Positions 8,571 to 18,134 are shown, counted from the first letter of the stretch. The stretch is DNA of 35,168 nt from Chloroflexota bacterium (GCA_030611505.1 JAUWPO010000008.1:1-35168); one strand, 5' to 3'. The notes: generated by a model from the letters alone, not told the origin. Numbers and translations: made by a program.

Positions 8571-9236
8571 TTAGATAATTCGATTCGATTGGGTTTGTTG
8601 CAGCACCCAACTAATCCATGAATCTAAGCCCTCTTGTGTGCTGCATGAAAGCGGGAAAGTTAATAACCCGGGGTTTAATACTTCGACTCCTCGACGAAAA
8701 TAATCCATATCGAAAGGGACGTACGGTAATAGATCAATTTTGTTTATGACTAAAGCGTCAACGCCTCGATACATACCGGGATATTTATAAGGTTTATCAT
8801 CTCCCTCAGGGATTGAGGAAATTAGAACGTTTTTATGTGTGCCCAATTTAAAACTTGCCGGACAGATCAGATTACCAACGTTTTCTACGATCAATAAATC
8901 GATTTCATCTAGTTCAATCTGTCGTAATGCACTTTGAAGCATTACAGCGTCCAAATGGCATTCACCACCGGTATTTATTTGAACAGCAACAGCGCCGGCA
9001 GAAGCAGCACGATCAGCATCTATACTAGTGGCTACGTCACCATCAATAACTGCTAACCTTAGGAGTTCAGCAAGGTTTTTAATGGTCAGTTCAATGAGCG
9101 ACGTTTTCCCGCCGCCAGGAGAAGCCATAAGATTCATAGAGTAAATTCTTGCATTGTCTAATCTAGCGCGATTTTGAGAAGCAATGCGGTCATTTGCACT
9201 CATGATCTTTTCTACGACTGGAACTCGTATTGTCAT
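8571..9236 (-). CDS. hypB: Hydrogenase nickel incorporation GTPase HypB
   Basis: A SIMIBI-class GTPase that delivers Ni(II) to the hydrogenase large subunit with HypA. The P-loop is ASPGGGKTS, the G-domain metal site is GGECHLDA (Cys and His), and ENVGNLICP and NKIDLLPY are as in the family. The N-terminus lacks both the CxxCGC high-affinity nickel site of E. coli HypB and any His-rich stretch, so this is the short 221-residue form without nickel storage. GGAG lies eight bases before the ATG. hypA is 54 bases upstream. Confidence 0.97.
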   Translation of the reverse strand: MTIRVPVVEKIMSANDRIASQNRARLDNARIYSMNLMASPGGGKTSLIELTIKNLAELLRLAVIDGDVATSIDADRAASAGAVAVQINTGGECHLDAVMLQSALRQIELDEIDLLIVENVGNLICPASFKLGTHKNVLISSIPEGDDKPYKYPGMYRGVDALVINKIDLLPYVPFDMDYFRRGVEVLNPGLLTFPLSCSTQEGLDSWISWVLQQTQSNRII

Positions 9237-9290
9237 GATAGCACTCCGATTGGCAATAAATAGATTTTGTTCTGCGATATTAGCATAAAA

Positions 9291-9632
9291 TTACTCCACG
9301 TCAATCGACTCTAAAAAAAATTCCTTGCCTGCAACGATGTCTATTTGTAGACTGCCGCAATCTGGACAGACAAGTTCATTTCCTTGTAGCTTGTACCGTT
9401 CACCGCAGACTTTGCATTCAAATTCCGCATTAATTCTGTTGAAATTAAGCTTTGCCCCCTCAGCAATTGTATCACTTGAAATAATATCCCAATAAAACTG
9501 GATTGAATCATCTACAATGGAAGCTAATTCCCCAATTACAATATTTATGCTCATAATACGGGAAGCATTGGCTGCTTTTCCATGACGTAGTGCTATTTCC
9601 AAAACATTTTGTGTGACGGGTAGTTCATGCAT
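9291..9632 (-). CDS. hypA: Hydrogenase nickel metallochaperone HypA
   Basis: A 113-residue metallochaperone beginning MHELPVTQNVLEIA, whose His2 is part of the nickel site. The zinc-binding loop is CKVCGERY...LVCPDCGS (two CxxC pairs). It is the first gene of a six-gene maturation operon reading A-B-F-C-D-E with small gaps. No ribosome site is visible before the ATG. A 216-base spacer with a terminator separates it from the VKOR gene, so it probably has its own promoter. Confidence 0.96.
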   Translation of the reverse strand: MHELPVTQNVLEIALRHGKAANASRIMSINIVIGELASIVDDSIQFYWDIISSDTIAEGAKLNFNRINAEFECKVCGERYKLQGNELVCPDCGSLQIDIVAGKEFFLESIDVE

Positions 9633-9747
9633 TTTTGATCATTTGCAAGGATAAAATAACTGTAGGATATACTAACATCACCAATTTCGAAAAAATCAGA
9701 TTTGTCATGTTAGAAGAATGCCATAGCGCTAAGATGAATTTGTTGTC

Positions 9748-9777
9748 AAAACGCTCCACCGTTTTTTTTGTGGAGCG
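9748..9777 (-). terminator. Terminator of the tatA/Trx-VKOR unit
   Basis: Read on the minus strand, CGCTCCAC (9777-9770) pairs with GTGGAGCG (9759-9752) around a ten-base A-rich loop, followed by TTTT. It lies about 70 bases past the VKOR stop and isolates hypA from that unit. Confidence 0.75.
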
Positions 9778-9848
9778 CCTGCAATTATCTACCCGTTCTA
9801 AATAATTGGCAAATGTTGAATAATATTTGAATTTTCACTTTCAACTTA

Positions 9849-11006
9849 TCATAAATCGATAACAGTTTCGGTAGTAGCCCAGAGAATCAATGTCATCACA
9901 ATTGCAGAACCAATGCACCAGGCACATGTCGCGCCTATTACAAATGGTTCCAGGAATGTGAGATATATTGAAAACAAAACTCCAAACCAAGCAAGGGACC
10001 AAATTGCTACAGTGCTGAATTTTATAAATGGTTTGGATCCATATTGTTGAACAAGCCATAAAGCAATAATCGTTAGATAACCAGCAATTCCCATAACTCC
10101 AATCGGAATGATCCCAAACAGATAGGCATAGGGGCTATCTTGAACGGTGTTGCAATTGCCCACTGGTCCACAGAATGCTTCAGTACTCGTAATCTCCACG
10201 TATGAGAGGTAAATCGCAGCAATAAGTCCGATGATAGATAAAACTGGGATTGCCCAGATTGGCCATTTAACTTTACTTTTCTCAGTACCTTTAATATATC
10301 TATATCCCACGCCGATCACACTGGTAATCATACCTAATAAAACGATCACAGCCAGAATATTACCGTAAAGGTCGCTTGTGAATCGATACACCAGTAAAGA
10401 ACTGAAACTTACAGGTTGTTCATTCAGCGATAGTACATTTGATTGTGATTGTTCAACTTGTGAAATCTTCGAATTGGCTACTTCTTCTGAAGGAGATGGA
10501 TCATTCAGTGCCTCGGTAGAGGTTGCCGATTCTTCTTGTACAGGTTCGTTTGAACCATCCTTAGAAGAATCCAAACCTTGGGCTATAAGAATTTCATGCA
10601 AGCCTGGGACATCCGGCCAATCGATCCCACCATCTGATAATCCGTTTTCGATAATACCTGGAAATAGAGCGGGGATTTCTCCTGATCCAACCAGAACTGT
10701 ATCACCAACAATCAAGGCAGGAACACCATAGCGATGGTCCGGAATTTCATATCTGACAATTGCAGCCTGGTAAAGATTTTGTCCTTCTTCATAAGTAACG
10801 TCAACGCCAATAATTTGAAGTTGCTCCCCATATTTTTCTGCAAGTGGCGGCAATACTTCGGTTATAACTTTATGGCAGTGACCACACGTTTGGGAATAAA
10901 ATAAAACTGCGTGGACGACTGGTGTATCCGCGTAAGCAATTTTATGATTAATAGGAATTGTCAGGAACAATACCAATAGGATGAAAGTTGTGATGCGTAA
11001 TCTCAA
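9849..11006 (-). CDS. Secreted thioredoxin-VKOR fusion, disulfide-bond formation
   Basis: Predicted membrane oxidase that makes disulfides in exported proteins and passes electrons to quinone. An N-terminal signal or anchor (LRITTFILLVLFLTIPI) is followed by a thioredoxin-like domain with FYSQTCGHC (Cys41/Cys44). A Ser/Glu-rich linker (about 150-200) leads to a hydrophobic C-terminal VKOR domain of several helices, with the loop cysteines FCGPVGNC and the quinone-proximal pair CAWC (Cys361/Cys364). The well-known cyanobacterial fusion has VKOR first and Trx last; here the order is reversed. The track start TTG 11018 overlaps the GGAGG ribosome site, so TTG 11006, five bases after it, is the better start (385 residues). 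It follows tatA by about 75 bases. Confidence 0.9.
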   Translation of the reverse strand: MRLRITTFILLVLFLTIPINHKIAYADTPVVHAVLFYSQTCGHCHKVITEVLPPLAEKYGEQLQIIGVDVTYEEGQNLYQAAIVRYEIPDHRYGVPALIVGDTVLVGSGEIPALFPGIIENGLSDGGIDWPDVPGLHEILIAQGLDSSKDGSNEPVQEESATSTEALNDPSPSEEVANSKISQVEQSQSNVLSLNEQPVSFSSLLVYRFTSDLYGNILAVIVLLGMITSVIGVGYRYIKGTEKSKVKWPIWAIPVLSIIGLIAAIYLSYVEITSTEAFCGPVGNCNTVQDSPYAYLFGIIPIGVMGIAGYLTIIALWLVQQYGSKPFIKFSTVAIWSLAWFGVLFSIYLTFLEPFVIGATCAWCIGSAIVMTLILWATTETVIDL

Positions 11007-11081
11007 CAGTGCCTCCAAAAATAATACTTAACAGGAGTTCAAAAAATTTCTCGGTTAGATGGAGATTATTTTCAACAGGAA

Positions 11082-11276
11082 TCAGTCTTTATTACTTTCC
11101 TCTGTATCCCCGGTTTCTTTTTCATCCCCCTCCTCGTCTTCACCTTTCAAACCATCCTTGAAAGCGCGGATACCGCTTCCCATTTCGCCAGCGATTTTGC
11201 TTATGCGACCCACGCCAAACAACACTAATACTATTACCAATACAATGATCAACTCAGTTGGACCTATACTAGGCAT
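11082..11276 (-). CDS. tatA: Twin-arginine translocase subunit TatA/TatE
   Basis: A 64-residue single-span protein that forms the pore-like part of the Tat export system for folded proteins. MPSIGPTELIIVLVIVLVLFGVGRI is the N-terminal helix with its Pro/Glu and the FG hinge, followed by the amphipathic helix MGSGIRAFKDGL and a highly acidic tail. GGAGA precedes the ATG by seven bases. No tatC or tatB is in the window. Its link to an oxidative-folding gene and the hyp operon suits cofactor-bearing exported enzymes. Confidence 0.93.
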   Translation of the reverse strand: MPSIGPTELIIVLVIVLVLFGVGRISKIAGEMGSGIRAFKDGLKGEDEEGDEKETGDTEESNKD

Positions 11277-11396
11277 AACCGTTCTCCATTTCTAAATCAT
11301 CACTTTGTTATTATTAAGATTACTAAGCGCAATATTCGTTGTCAGATAATTGAGTGTCACGGTTAAAATTATACTACCTAATAGCAGAGCGTGCTT

Positions 11397-11418
11397 GTTT
11401 CGAATACAACTTCGAAAC
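11397..11418. promoter_or_regulatory. Perfect 8-6-8 inverted repeat between tatA and trmFO
   Basis: GTTTCGAA (11397-11404) and GTTTCGAA's complement TTCGAAAC (11411-11418) flank TACAAC. No T-run follows on either strand, so an operator fits better than a terminator. It lies between divergent genes, about 80 bases before trmFO. Confidence 0.4.
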
Positions 11419-11498
11419 GATCAGCCGTAAATTTTATCATTGAAAAACTACTTAAGATACATTTGGTAGAATAATTGAAGCTTTTTAAGGATAGATTT

Positions 11499-12857
11499 AT
11501 GTTTACAAATATATCTGAATTGACAATTATCGGTGGTGGTCTGGCTGGAAGTGAAGCTGCTTGGCAAGCAGGACAACGCGGTGTGGATGTGCTCTTATTC
11601 GAAATGAGACCAGTAAAATTCACCGGAGCACATACAAGTCCGTACTTGGCGGAATTAGTGTGTTCGAATTCACTAGGTTCAAATTTGCGAAACCGGGCTT
11701 CAGGGTTATTAAAAGAGGAATTACGTCGTTTGGGTTCAATTGTAATTAAATGCGCTGAAGATACCGCTGTACCTGCGGGTGGGGCACTGGCTGTTGATCG
11801 GGACGCTTTTGCTAAATTGGTGACAGATAAAATCGAAGCTCATCCCAGAATTAGAGTGATTCGCAAAGAAGTGATCGATATTCCTGATGGGCCATCGATT
11901 ATTGCGTCGGGACCATTGACGTCAGAAAGTTTATCGCATGCAATTAGAAGTATAACTGGTAAAGAACATCTTTATTTTTATGATGCAATGGCACCGATTA
12001 TCTCTCAAGGATCAATCAACATGGATATTGCTTTTTGGGGTTCGCGTTATGAAAGAGGAGAAAAAGAGAAAGGCGATTACATTAATTGCCCATTCGACAG
12101 AGAATCTTACGATACTTTTATCTCCGCTTTGAGGAAAGCAGAAAGGATCGAATTGAAGAAGATTGACCAGCAAGTCGATGATGGTGTGAATGCAGGTTCG
12201 CAGCAATATTTTGAGGGCTGTCTTCCGGTAGAGATATTAGCACAGCGGGGCAGAGAGGCTTTAGCCTATGGTCCGATGAGACCTGTTGGCTTAATCGATC
12301 CAAAGAATGGCGAACGTCCATATGCTGTTGTACAGCTGCGCCAGGACAATTTGGCAGGAACGTTATATAATATGATGGGATTTCAGACAAATTTAAAATA
12401 CAACGAACAGGATCGAGTTTTCAGATTGATCCCGGGCTTAGAAAAAGCAAATTTTGTGCGATACGGGCAAATGCACCGCAATACTTATATTTTCTCTCCA
12501 GCACTTTTACAACCGACACTCCAAATGAGGAATCGTGACGATCTATTCTTTGCAGGACAAATCACAGGTATTGAAGGTTACACAGGAAATATCGCTTCAG
12601 GACTGTTGGCTGGCTGGAATGCAGCACGGTTGTTGAAAGGTAGAAACCCGTTGATAATGCCTGAATCCACAATGTTAGGTGCACTTTGTTGCTATATATC
12701 TAACGCTAGTCCTGAGGATTTTCAACCTATGAAAGCGAATTTTGGTATACTTCCAACCCTAGAAGGGCCAAAAGTAAGGGACAAAAGAGAACGTTTCTCA
12801 ACTTATTCAAGACGATCATTAGAAGCATTAGAGAATTTGATGTCAAAGATTGATTAA
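11499..12857 (+). CDS. trmFO: tRNA m5U54 methyltransferase TrmFO (folate/FAD-dependent)
   Basis: Makes ribothymidine at tRNA position 54 using methylene-tetrahydrofolate and FADH2. The FAD-binding [16 protein letters not shown] opens the protein, followed by the family-specific EMRP, and the two functional cysteines are in [10 protein letters not shown] and [24 protein letters not shown] near the C-terminus is the TrmFO/GidA signature. The track starts at TTG 11475; ATG 11499 has AAGGA seven bases upstream and gives the usual short N-terminus (452 residues). The next gene starts about 45 bases on. Confidence 0.96.
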   Translation: MFTNISELTIIGGGLAGSEAAWQAGQRGVDVLLFEMRPVKFTGAHTSPYLAELVCSNSLGSNLRNRASGLLKEELRRLGSIVIKCAEDTAVPAGGALAVDRDAFAKLVTDKIEAHPRIRVIRKEVIDIPDGPSIIASGPLTSESLSHAIRSITGKEHLYFYDAMAPIISQGSINMDIAFWGSRYERGEKEKGDYINCPFDRESYDTFISALRKAERIELKKIDQQVDDGVNAGSQQYFEGCLPVEILAQRGREALAYGPMRPVGLIDPKNGERPYAVVQLRQDNLAGTLYNMMGFQTNLKYNEQDRVFRLIPGLEKANFVRYGQMHRNTYIFSPALLQPTLQMRNRDDLFFAGQITGIEGYTGNIASGLLAGWNAARLLKGRNPLIMPESTMLGALCCYISNASPEDFQPMKANFGILPTLEGPKVRDKRERFSTYSRRSLEALENLMSKID

Positions 12858-12900
12858 AACAAACACAATATTGCGCATAGACTTTTCTGCCACTAGAATC

Positions 12901-13839
12901 ATGAAAATCTCACTTGTGCACAATCACCAAACAAACAAACTAATACTCTACTTTCTATTTATCACTTTATTTACGCAGCAATGTAGTCCTTCAAATAAAG
13001 ACTTTGCACATTTCAACGCCGAAAGAGCTTTCAAAGATATTGAGTATCAAGTTTTATTAGGGCCTCGTATACCAAATAGCGATGCCCACGAAAAAGAAAT
13101 TAAATGGATCGCAGATGAACTACGGGATACAGGTTGGAAAGTTGGGATACAAGAATCAGTTCAAATGGGACACCCGGTGAAGAACGTTGTCGGTAAATGG
13201 GGTGAGGGTGAACCATGGATAGTGCTAGGCGCACATTACGATTCCAGAATGGTTTCAGACAACGACCCGAACATATTCAATCAAAGCTCACCGGTTCCAG
13301 GTGCAAATGATGGTGCATCGGGAGTCGCATTACTGTTAGAATTGGCGAGAATTTTGCCTCATCAACTCAAAGCAAACCAAGCGGACGATCAAACCGGAGT
13401 AAAACAAATCTGGTTGGTATTCTTTGATGCTGAAGATAATGGCAACATTCCGGGTTGGGATTGGATATTAGGCTCAAGAGCGTTCGTCCAAAGCCTGGAA
13501 GATAAGCCAGCCGCAGCAATTATTGTAGATATGATCGGTGATGCTAATCTAAAAATCTATCAGGAAAAGAATTCTGATCCCGCACTTACAAAAGAAATTT
13601 GGGATCAAGCTCAAGCCCTTGGCTATACGGATGAATTTATACCATTCCCCAAGTATCGAATAATTGATGATCACATCCCATTTCTTGAGGCTGGCATACC
13701 TGCGGTAGATGTGATCGACTTCGATTATGCTTATTGGCATACAACCGAAGATACACCAGATAAAACATCAACTGACAGCCTTAAGGCTGTTGGTGACACG
13801 ATTTTAACCTGGTTGGTAAATAAACGATTCGAACGATAA
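12901..13839 (+). CDS. M28-family hydrolase, glutaminyl-cyclase-like
   Basis: A zinc-dependent M28 protein of 312 residues, either an aminopeptidase or a glutaminyl-peptide cyclotransferase. Metal ligands are visible in LGAHYDSR (His, Asp), PGANDGASG (Asp), FFDAEDNG (Glu/Asp), VDMIGD (Asp) and YWHTTEDTPD (His). The DDHIPFLEAGIPAVDVIDF segment and the WHT..D end favour the glutaminyl cyclase branch. The N-terminus has a hydrophobic stretch ending LFTQQCS: export is likely, and lipoprotein anchoring possible, although the lipobox is poor. ATG 12901 is preferred over the track's TTG 12850, which overlaps trmFO; no clear ribosome site precedes it. Confidence 0.85.
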   Translation: MKISLVHNHQTNKLILYFLFITLFTQQCSPSNKDFAHFNAERAFKDIEYQVLLGPRIPNSDAHEKEIKWIADELRDTGWKVGIQESVQMGHPVKNVVGKWGEGEPWIVLGAHYDSRMVSDNDPNIFNQSSPVPGANDGASGVALLLELARILPHQLKANQADDQTGVKQIWLVFFDAEDNGNIPGWDWILGSRAFVQSLEDKPAAAIIVDMIGDANLKIYQEKNSDPALTKEIWDQAQALGYTDEFIPFPKYRIIDDHIPFLEAGIPAVDVIDFDYAYWHTTEDTPDKTSTDSLKAVGDTILTWLVNKRFER

Positions 13840-13892
13840 CCGGTATTGAAAATTTCTATCGGCAATAAACGAATAGGATATTTATTTCTTAT

Positions 13893-15221
13893 ATGGCAAC
13901 TAAGACACCTAAACCGATTTCGCGACAACGAGAGCGAGCATTTTTAGTGGGGGTTGATATTTATAATCAGGATAAACTCTTATCATTAGAGGATTCTCTC
14001 ACAGAATTATCCTTATTAGCTCAGACCGCGGGTTTGGATATCGCAGGGCAAGCATATCAAAAACTCGATCGTCCCAATCCGCAAACTCTTATAGGACCTG
14101 GAAAGGTTCAAGAAATACTTGTATTGGCAAACGAGGTTCGAGCCGATTTAATCCTGTTTGATGAGGAGCTCTCTCCACGCCACTTACGGGAGCTTGAACA
14201 CATTTTCGGAGAAGAAATCCGAATTATTGACCGTACTGCATTAATCCTGGATATTTTTGCCCAACATGCTCAAACAAAAGAAGGTTCTCTACAGGTTGAA
14301 TTGGCTCAATACGAGTACCGGTTGCCCAGGCTTACCCGCGCTTGGACACATCTTGCCAGGCAGGCAGGAGGTGGCGGTGGACGCTCTGGAAGTGTAGGAG
14401 GGGTAGGTTTGAGAGGACCTGGAGAGACACAGCTTGAAGTTGATCGACGTGAAATCCGACGCCGCATAATTCATCTAAAGGAAAAGTTAGAAAAAGTACG
14501 CACACACCGTCAGCAATATAGGTCCAGACGCAGGCGCTCGCAAATGCCAGTAGTTGCCCTTGTAGGATACACTAACGCAGGTAAATCCACTTTGCTTAAC
14601 AAACTCTCAAACGCGGATATTTATGTTGCAGATCAGCTCTTTGCCACTCTCGATCCAACAACACGCAGAGTTGAGCTGCCAGGAGGACGCCCTGTACTTT
14701 TTACCGATACTGTCGGTTTCATCCAAAAACTCCCAACCAGTCTGATCGCGTCATTCAGAGCAACCTTAGAAGAAATTGCCGATGCTGATTTATTGCTGCA
14801 TGTCATCGACATCTCTCATAACAATGCCATAGCACAGGTAGAGGCGGTTCACGAAACTCTAATAGAAATCGAAGCCGATAATATTCCAGTTATATCAATT
14901 CTGAACAAAATAGATCTATTGATAGATCCGGAAGGTGCGCGTAATACCTTGATTGCTTTTCCTCAGTCAGTAGCAATTTCAGCGCTCACCGGCGAGGGAA
15001 CTCAGGAATTATTGAACGCAGTAGAAGGAATTCTTTATAGTTCAAACAGAACAATATCAGTCCGCCTGCCATATCAACAAGGTGGTTTGATTTCTTTATT
15101 TCATGATGTTGGGCAAGTTGAGCATATTGAACATGGCGAAAGTGAAGTGTTTATTCGTGGAGAGATCCCGGTTCGTTTCTTATCCAAACTTCAACCTTAT
15201 TTGGTAAATAAGAGTGTTTAA
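13893..15221 (+). CDS. hflX: Ribosome-associated GTPase HflX
   Basis: A 442-residue GTPase that splits stalled 70S ribosomes under stress. The N-terminal HflX domain contains PNPQTLIGPGKVQEI, then the Gly-rich AGGGGGRSGSVGGVGLRGPG linker and a coiled-coil-like basic stretch (EIRRRIIHLKEKLEKVR). The G domain has GYTNAGKST (G1), DTVGF (G3) and NKID (G4). It ends 14 codons after FIRGEIPVRFLSKL and is closed by a strong terminator, so it is the last gene of the trmFO-M28-hflX run. Confidence 0.96.
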   Translation: MATKTPKPISRQRERAFLVGVDIYNQDKLLSLEDSLTELSLLAQTAGLDIAGQAYQKLDRPNPQTLIGPGKVQEILVLANEVRADLILFDEELSPRHLRELEHIFGEEIRIIDRTALILDIFAQHAQTKEGSLQVELAQYEYRLPRLTRAWTHLARQAGGGGGRSGSVGGVGLRGPGETQLEVDRREIRRRIIHLKEKLEKVRTHRQQYRSRRRRSQMPVVALVGYTNAGKSTLLNKLSNADIYVADQLFATLDPTTRRVELPGGRPVLFTDTVGFIQKLPTSLIASFRATLEEIADADLLLHVIDISHNNAIAQVEAVHETLIEIEADNIPVISILNKIDLLIDPEGARNTLIAFPQSVAISALTGEGTQELLNAVEGILYSSNRTISVRLPYQQGGLISLFHDVGQVEHIEHGESEVFIRGEIPVRFLSKLQPYLVNKSV

Positions 15222-15258
15222 AATACTGGGAGCAAATATTGATTGCTCCCAGTATTTT
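15221..15258. terminator. Bidirectional terminator between hflX and pckA
   Basis: AAATACTGGGAGCA (15221-15234) and TGCTCCCAGTATTT (15244-15257) form a perfect 14-bp stem with a 9-base loop, with T-runs on both strands. It serves the two convergent genes. Confidence 0.93.
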
Positions 15259-15279
15259 TATTCCTCTAATGCGGTCTTT

Positions 15280-16920
15280 CTATAATTTTGGGCCTGCTGA
15301 AACAACCTCTGGAGGAGATTCGTCTTCATATTTCTTGAAATTATCGATAAAACGAGACGCAAGGTCTCGATACCTCTTCATGTAAGCTTCATTACTTGGC
15401 CACGACGAAGCAGGATCCATAACTTTATCAGGAACATCCGGGCAACTTTTCGGTACCTGAAATCCGAAAATGGGATCAGTGGAATATTCAACCGACTCTA
15501 GCTTTCCTTCTAAAGCTGCATTGAGCATCGCGCGGGTATATTGAATGCTGATTCGTTTGCCGATACCGTATGGTCCACCAACCCAGCCTGTATTAAGCAA
15601 CCAGCAATTGACTCCATAGCGAAGTATTTTATGCTTTAGAAGGTCCGCATAATGAACCGGGTGGTGCACCATAAAAGGACCACCAAAACATGTGCTAAAT
15701 GTAATTTCAGGCTCTTCTCCTATACCAATCTCTGTGCCTCCAACCTTTGCCGTGTATCCGGATATGAAATGGTATAGTGCTTGTTCCGGGGTCAGTTTGG
15801 CGATAGGCGGCATCACACCTGAAGCATCGCATGTGAGCATAATTATGTTCTTAGGGTGACCTGCGCGCTTTTCAGGTACCGCATTTTCAATGAATTCTAA
15901 GGGGTATGAAGCGCGGGTATTTTCTGTATTTGCATCGTCATCGAGGTCTATCAACCTAGTGACGGGATCATAAACGACATTCTCAAGAATCGTACCAAAT
16001 TTTTTTGTGCAAGCGAATATCTGGGGTTCCGCTGTAGGTGAAAGAGCAATGACTTTTGCGTAGCATCCACCTTCGAAATTGAAAACCCCCGCGTCGCTCC
16101 ATCCGTGTTCATCGTCCCCAATCAGACCACGAGTAGGGTCTGCTGAAAGGGAAGTCTTACCAGTACCGGAAAGTCCGAAGAACAGGGCAACGTCTCCTTC
16201 CTTACCCATATTAGATGAACAATGCATAGGCATCACATTTTGTAGAGGAAGCAAATAATTCATAATTGTGAATATGGATTTTTTGATCTCTCCACCATAG
16301 CTAGAGTCACCGATTATGCAAACCTTCTGTTCAAAATTTATTGCTATAACCGTCTCTCGAGGTGTATCGTCAATCTGTGGAAAGGCTTTAAAGGATGGCA
16401 CAGTAATAACGGTGAAATCAGGAACATGCCTCCTGTATTGCTCTTTTGTTTGCGGAAGGATGAACATATTTCTCGCAAAAATGCTGTGCCACGCATATTC
16501 CGTGATAATCCGAACCGGTAAACGGAATTCAGGATCAGCACCGGCGTAGCAGTCCTGTACGAAAAGATCGCGACTTTGTAAAAAGCCTTGAACACGGTTG
16601 AGTAACTCGTTAAACTTCTCCGAGCTGTAGGGTCTGTTATATTCTCCCCACCAGATATGATCCTCAGTCGTAGCTTCTTTGACGATAAATTTATCGCCGG
16701 CTGCCCGAGCAGTATGTTTCCCTGTATTAACATTTATTGGTCCTAACTGGGTGAGCTTACCTTCATTACGGAATATAGCTTCTTCGTAGAGGGCTTCTGT
16801 TGGCAAGTTCCAATAAACGACGTGCAAATTTGATAAACCATGGTTGTCTAATCCGTAATCACACTTAAGATCATAAGCCTGGGCTTGCGCTGGGCTTTTT
16901 ATGTCTACAATATTGATCAT
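15280..16920 (-). CDS. pckA: Phosphoenolpyruvate carboxykinase (ATP)
   Basis: Interconverts oxaloacetate + ATP and PEP + CO2 + ADP in the cytoplasm, for gluconeogenesis or anaplerosis. ATP-type signatures are present: the P-loop GLSGTGKTSLSAD, the metal-binding DDEHGW, FEGGCYAKVI and the FVQDCYAGAD and IITEYAWHSIFARNMF segments. The 546-residue length is normal for the family. Its ATG overlaps the TGA of the aminotransferase (ATGA), so the two are coupled: the aminotransferase yields oxaloacetate from aspartate and PckA uses it. Confidence 0.97.
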   Translation of the reverse strand: MINIVDIKSPAQAQAYDLKCDYGLDNHGLSNLHVVYWNLPTEALYEEAIFRNEGKLTQLGPINVNTGKHTARAAGDKFIVKEATTEDHIWWGEYNRPYSSEKFNELLNRVQGFLQSRDLFVQDCYAGADPEFRLPVRIITEYAWHSIFARNMFILPQTKEQYRRHVPDFTVITVPSFKAFPQIDDTPRETVIAINFEQKVCIIGDSSYGGEIKKSIFTIMNYLLPLQNVMPMHCSSNMGKEGDVALFFGLSGTGKTSLSADPTRGLIGDDEHGWSDAGVFNFEGGCYAKVIALSPTAEPQIFACTKKFGTILENVVYDPVTRLIDLDDDANTENTRASYPLEFIENAVPEKRAGHPKNIIMLTCDASGVMPPIAKLTPEQALYHFISGYTAKVGGTEIGIGEEPEITFSTCFGGPFMVHHPVHYADLLKHKILRYGVNCWLLNTGWVGGPYGIGKRISIQYTRAMLNAALEGKLESVEYSTDPIFGFQVPKSCPDVPDKVMDPASSWPSNEAYMKRYRDLASRFIDNFKKYEDESPPEVVSAGPKL

Positions 16921-18134
16921 AGCCAGTCCCTTATTAGTTTCCGATCGCCGATATATATTTCATTGGGTGAATTTAGATCCAATGCCCATTTTATTCGTTC
17001 TATAGCAGTTATAATATCCTTTATACTGCCAGCAAAACTTAATCTTAAATGACCCTCCATTCCGAAATCTTTGCCTGGTATAGTGACTACTAAGGCTTTT
17101 TTTAAAATAAACTTGGACAATTCCACTGAATCATTTGAATAAGCCCTGAAATCCGGCAAGCAATAAAATGCTCCTTCAGGTTTAATCACTTTGATATCAT
17201 TGAACGAACGTAGTTCCTGCATTATTACATTACGATTGTTTTCGAAAGTCAGACGCAAGCTTTCGACAACACTTTGCACGCCAGTTAAAGCACCTTCCGC
17301 ACCTGCCTGAAGAAGCACAGATGTTCCCGAAGTCGTCTGTGATTGAATGTTGTTCATCACTTCAACAAGTTTGCGGTTTGCAATTGTCCAACCGATGCGG
17401 AACCCGGTCATACCGTATGATTTTGAAACTCCATTGACCGCAATAACCATTGTCGATTCAATGTCTTTGTGTGTGAACTCGTATGCCGGAATTGCTTGAT
17501 TACCATCAAAAACCAGTTTATGATAAATATCATCCGTGATCAGATAAATCTTCTTTCTTTCGCAGAAATCCACGATGTCAGCAATGAAATCCTCTGAATA
17601 AACGGCACCGGAAGGATTATTTGGACTGTTAACAATGATTGCCTTGGTATACGAACCTACAGCACGTTCAATATCCTCTATACGAGGCTTGAAGGTTCCA
17701 TCCTCAGGCACAACGACCACAGGTATCCCATAAGCCAATTTAACTATTTCCGGATAGCTGACCCAATATGGCGCTAGGAGTAAAACCTCGTCTTGAGGGT
17801 TCACAATACTGAGTATGATGTTGGTAATTGATTGTTTTGCGCCAGCAGATACGATAACGTTCTCTGGGGCTACAAGTCGGTTGTAATTCTCTTCAGTATA
17901 GCGAATAATGGCTTTCTTCAATGACGGTGTCCCGTCCGAGGGGGTGTATTTTACATTGCCCTCACTCAACTTGGCAGCCGCACTCAGTAATGCAGTGATT
18001 GGTGTTTTATTCTTTGGTTCACCAATCCCCAAACTGATTACGGGCTCTCCCTTTTCTCTTAATATTCTAGCTTCTTCATTTAGAGCAAGAGTAGATGATG
18101 CTGAAATTGTTCTTGCAAGTTGGCTTATGTTCAT
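16917..18134 (-). CDS. Class I aminotransferase, aspartate aminotransferase type
   Basis: A PLP enzyme of fold type I, 405 residues, predicted to exchange amino groups between aspartate and 2-oxoglutarate. Motifs: GIGEPKNKTP near the N-terminus, AGAKQSITN, the Asn of NSPNNPSGAVY, DDIYHKLVF, and the PLP lysine in NGVSKSYGMTGFRIGW; Arg of LRLSFAG near the end binds the substrate carboxylate. It overlaps pckA by four bases. A candidate promoter lies about 110 bases upstream; GAGGAG sits 12 bases before the ATG, a long spacing. Relatives with other amino-acid specificity cannot be excluded. Confidence 0.92.
   Translation of the reverse strand: MNISQLARTISASSTLALNEEARILREKGEPVISLGIGEPKNKTPITALLSAAAKLSEGNVKYTPSDGTPSLKKAIIRYTEENYNRLVAPENVIVSAGAKQSITNIILSIVNPQDEVLLLAPYWVSYPEIVKLAYGIPVVVVPEDGTFKPRIEDIERAVGSYTKAIIVNSPNNPSGAVYSEDFIADIVDFCERKKIYLITDDIYHKLVFDGNQAIPAYEFTHKDIESTMVIAVNGVSKSYGMTGFRIGWTIANRKLVEVMNNIQSQTTSGTSVLLQAGAEGALTGVQSVVESLRLTFENNRNVIMQELRSFNDIKVIKPEGAFYCLPDFRAYSNDSVELSKFILKKALVVTIPGKDFGMEGHLRLSFAGSIKDIITAIERIKWALDLNSPNEIYIGDRKLIRDWL

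Noticed and set aside
10378-10731. 117-residue plus-strand ORF opposite the Trx-VKOR gene
   Set aside because: Ser/Cys-rich shadow of the linker and thioredoxin domain on the minus strand.
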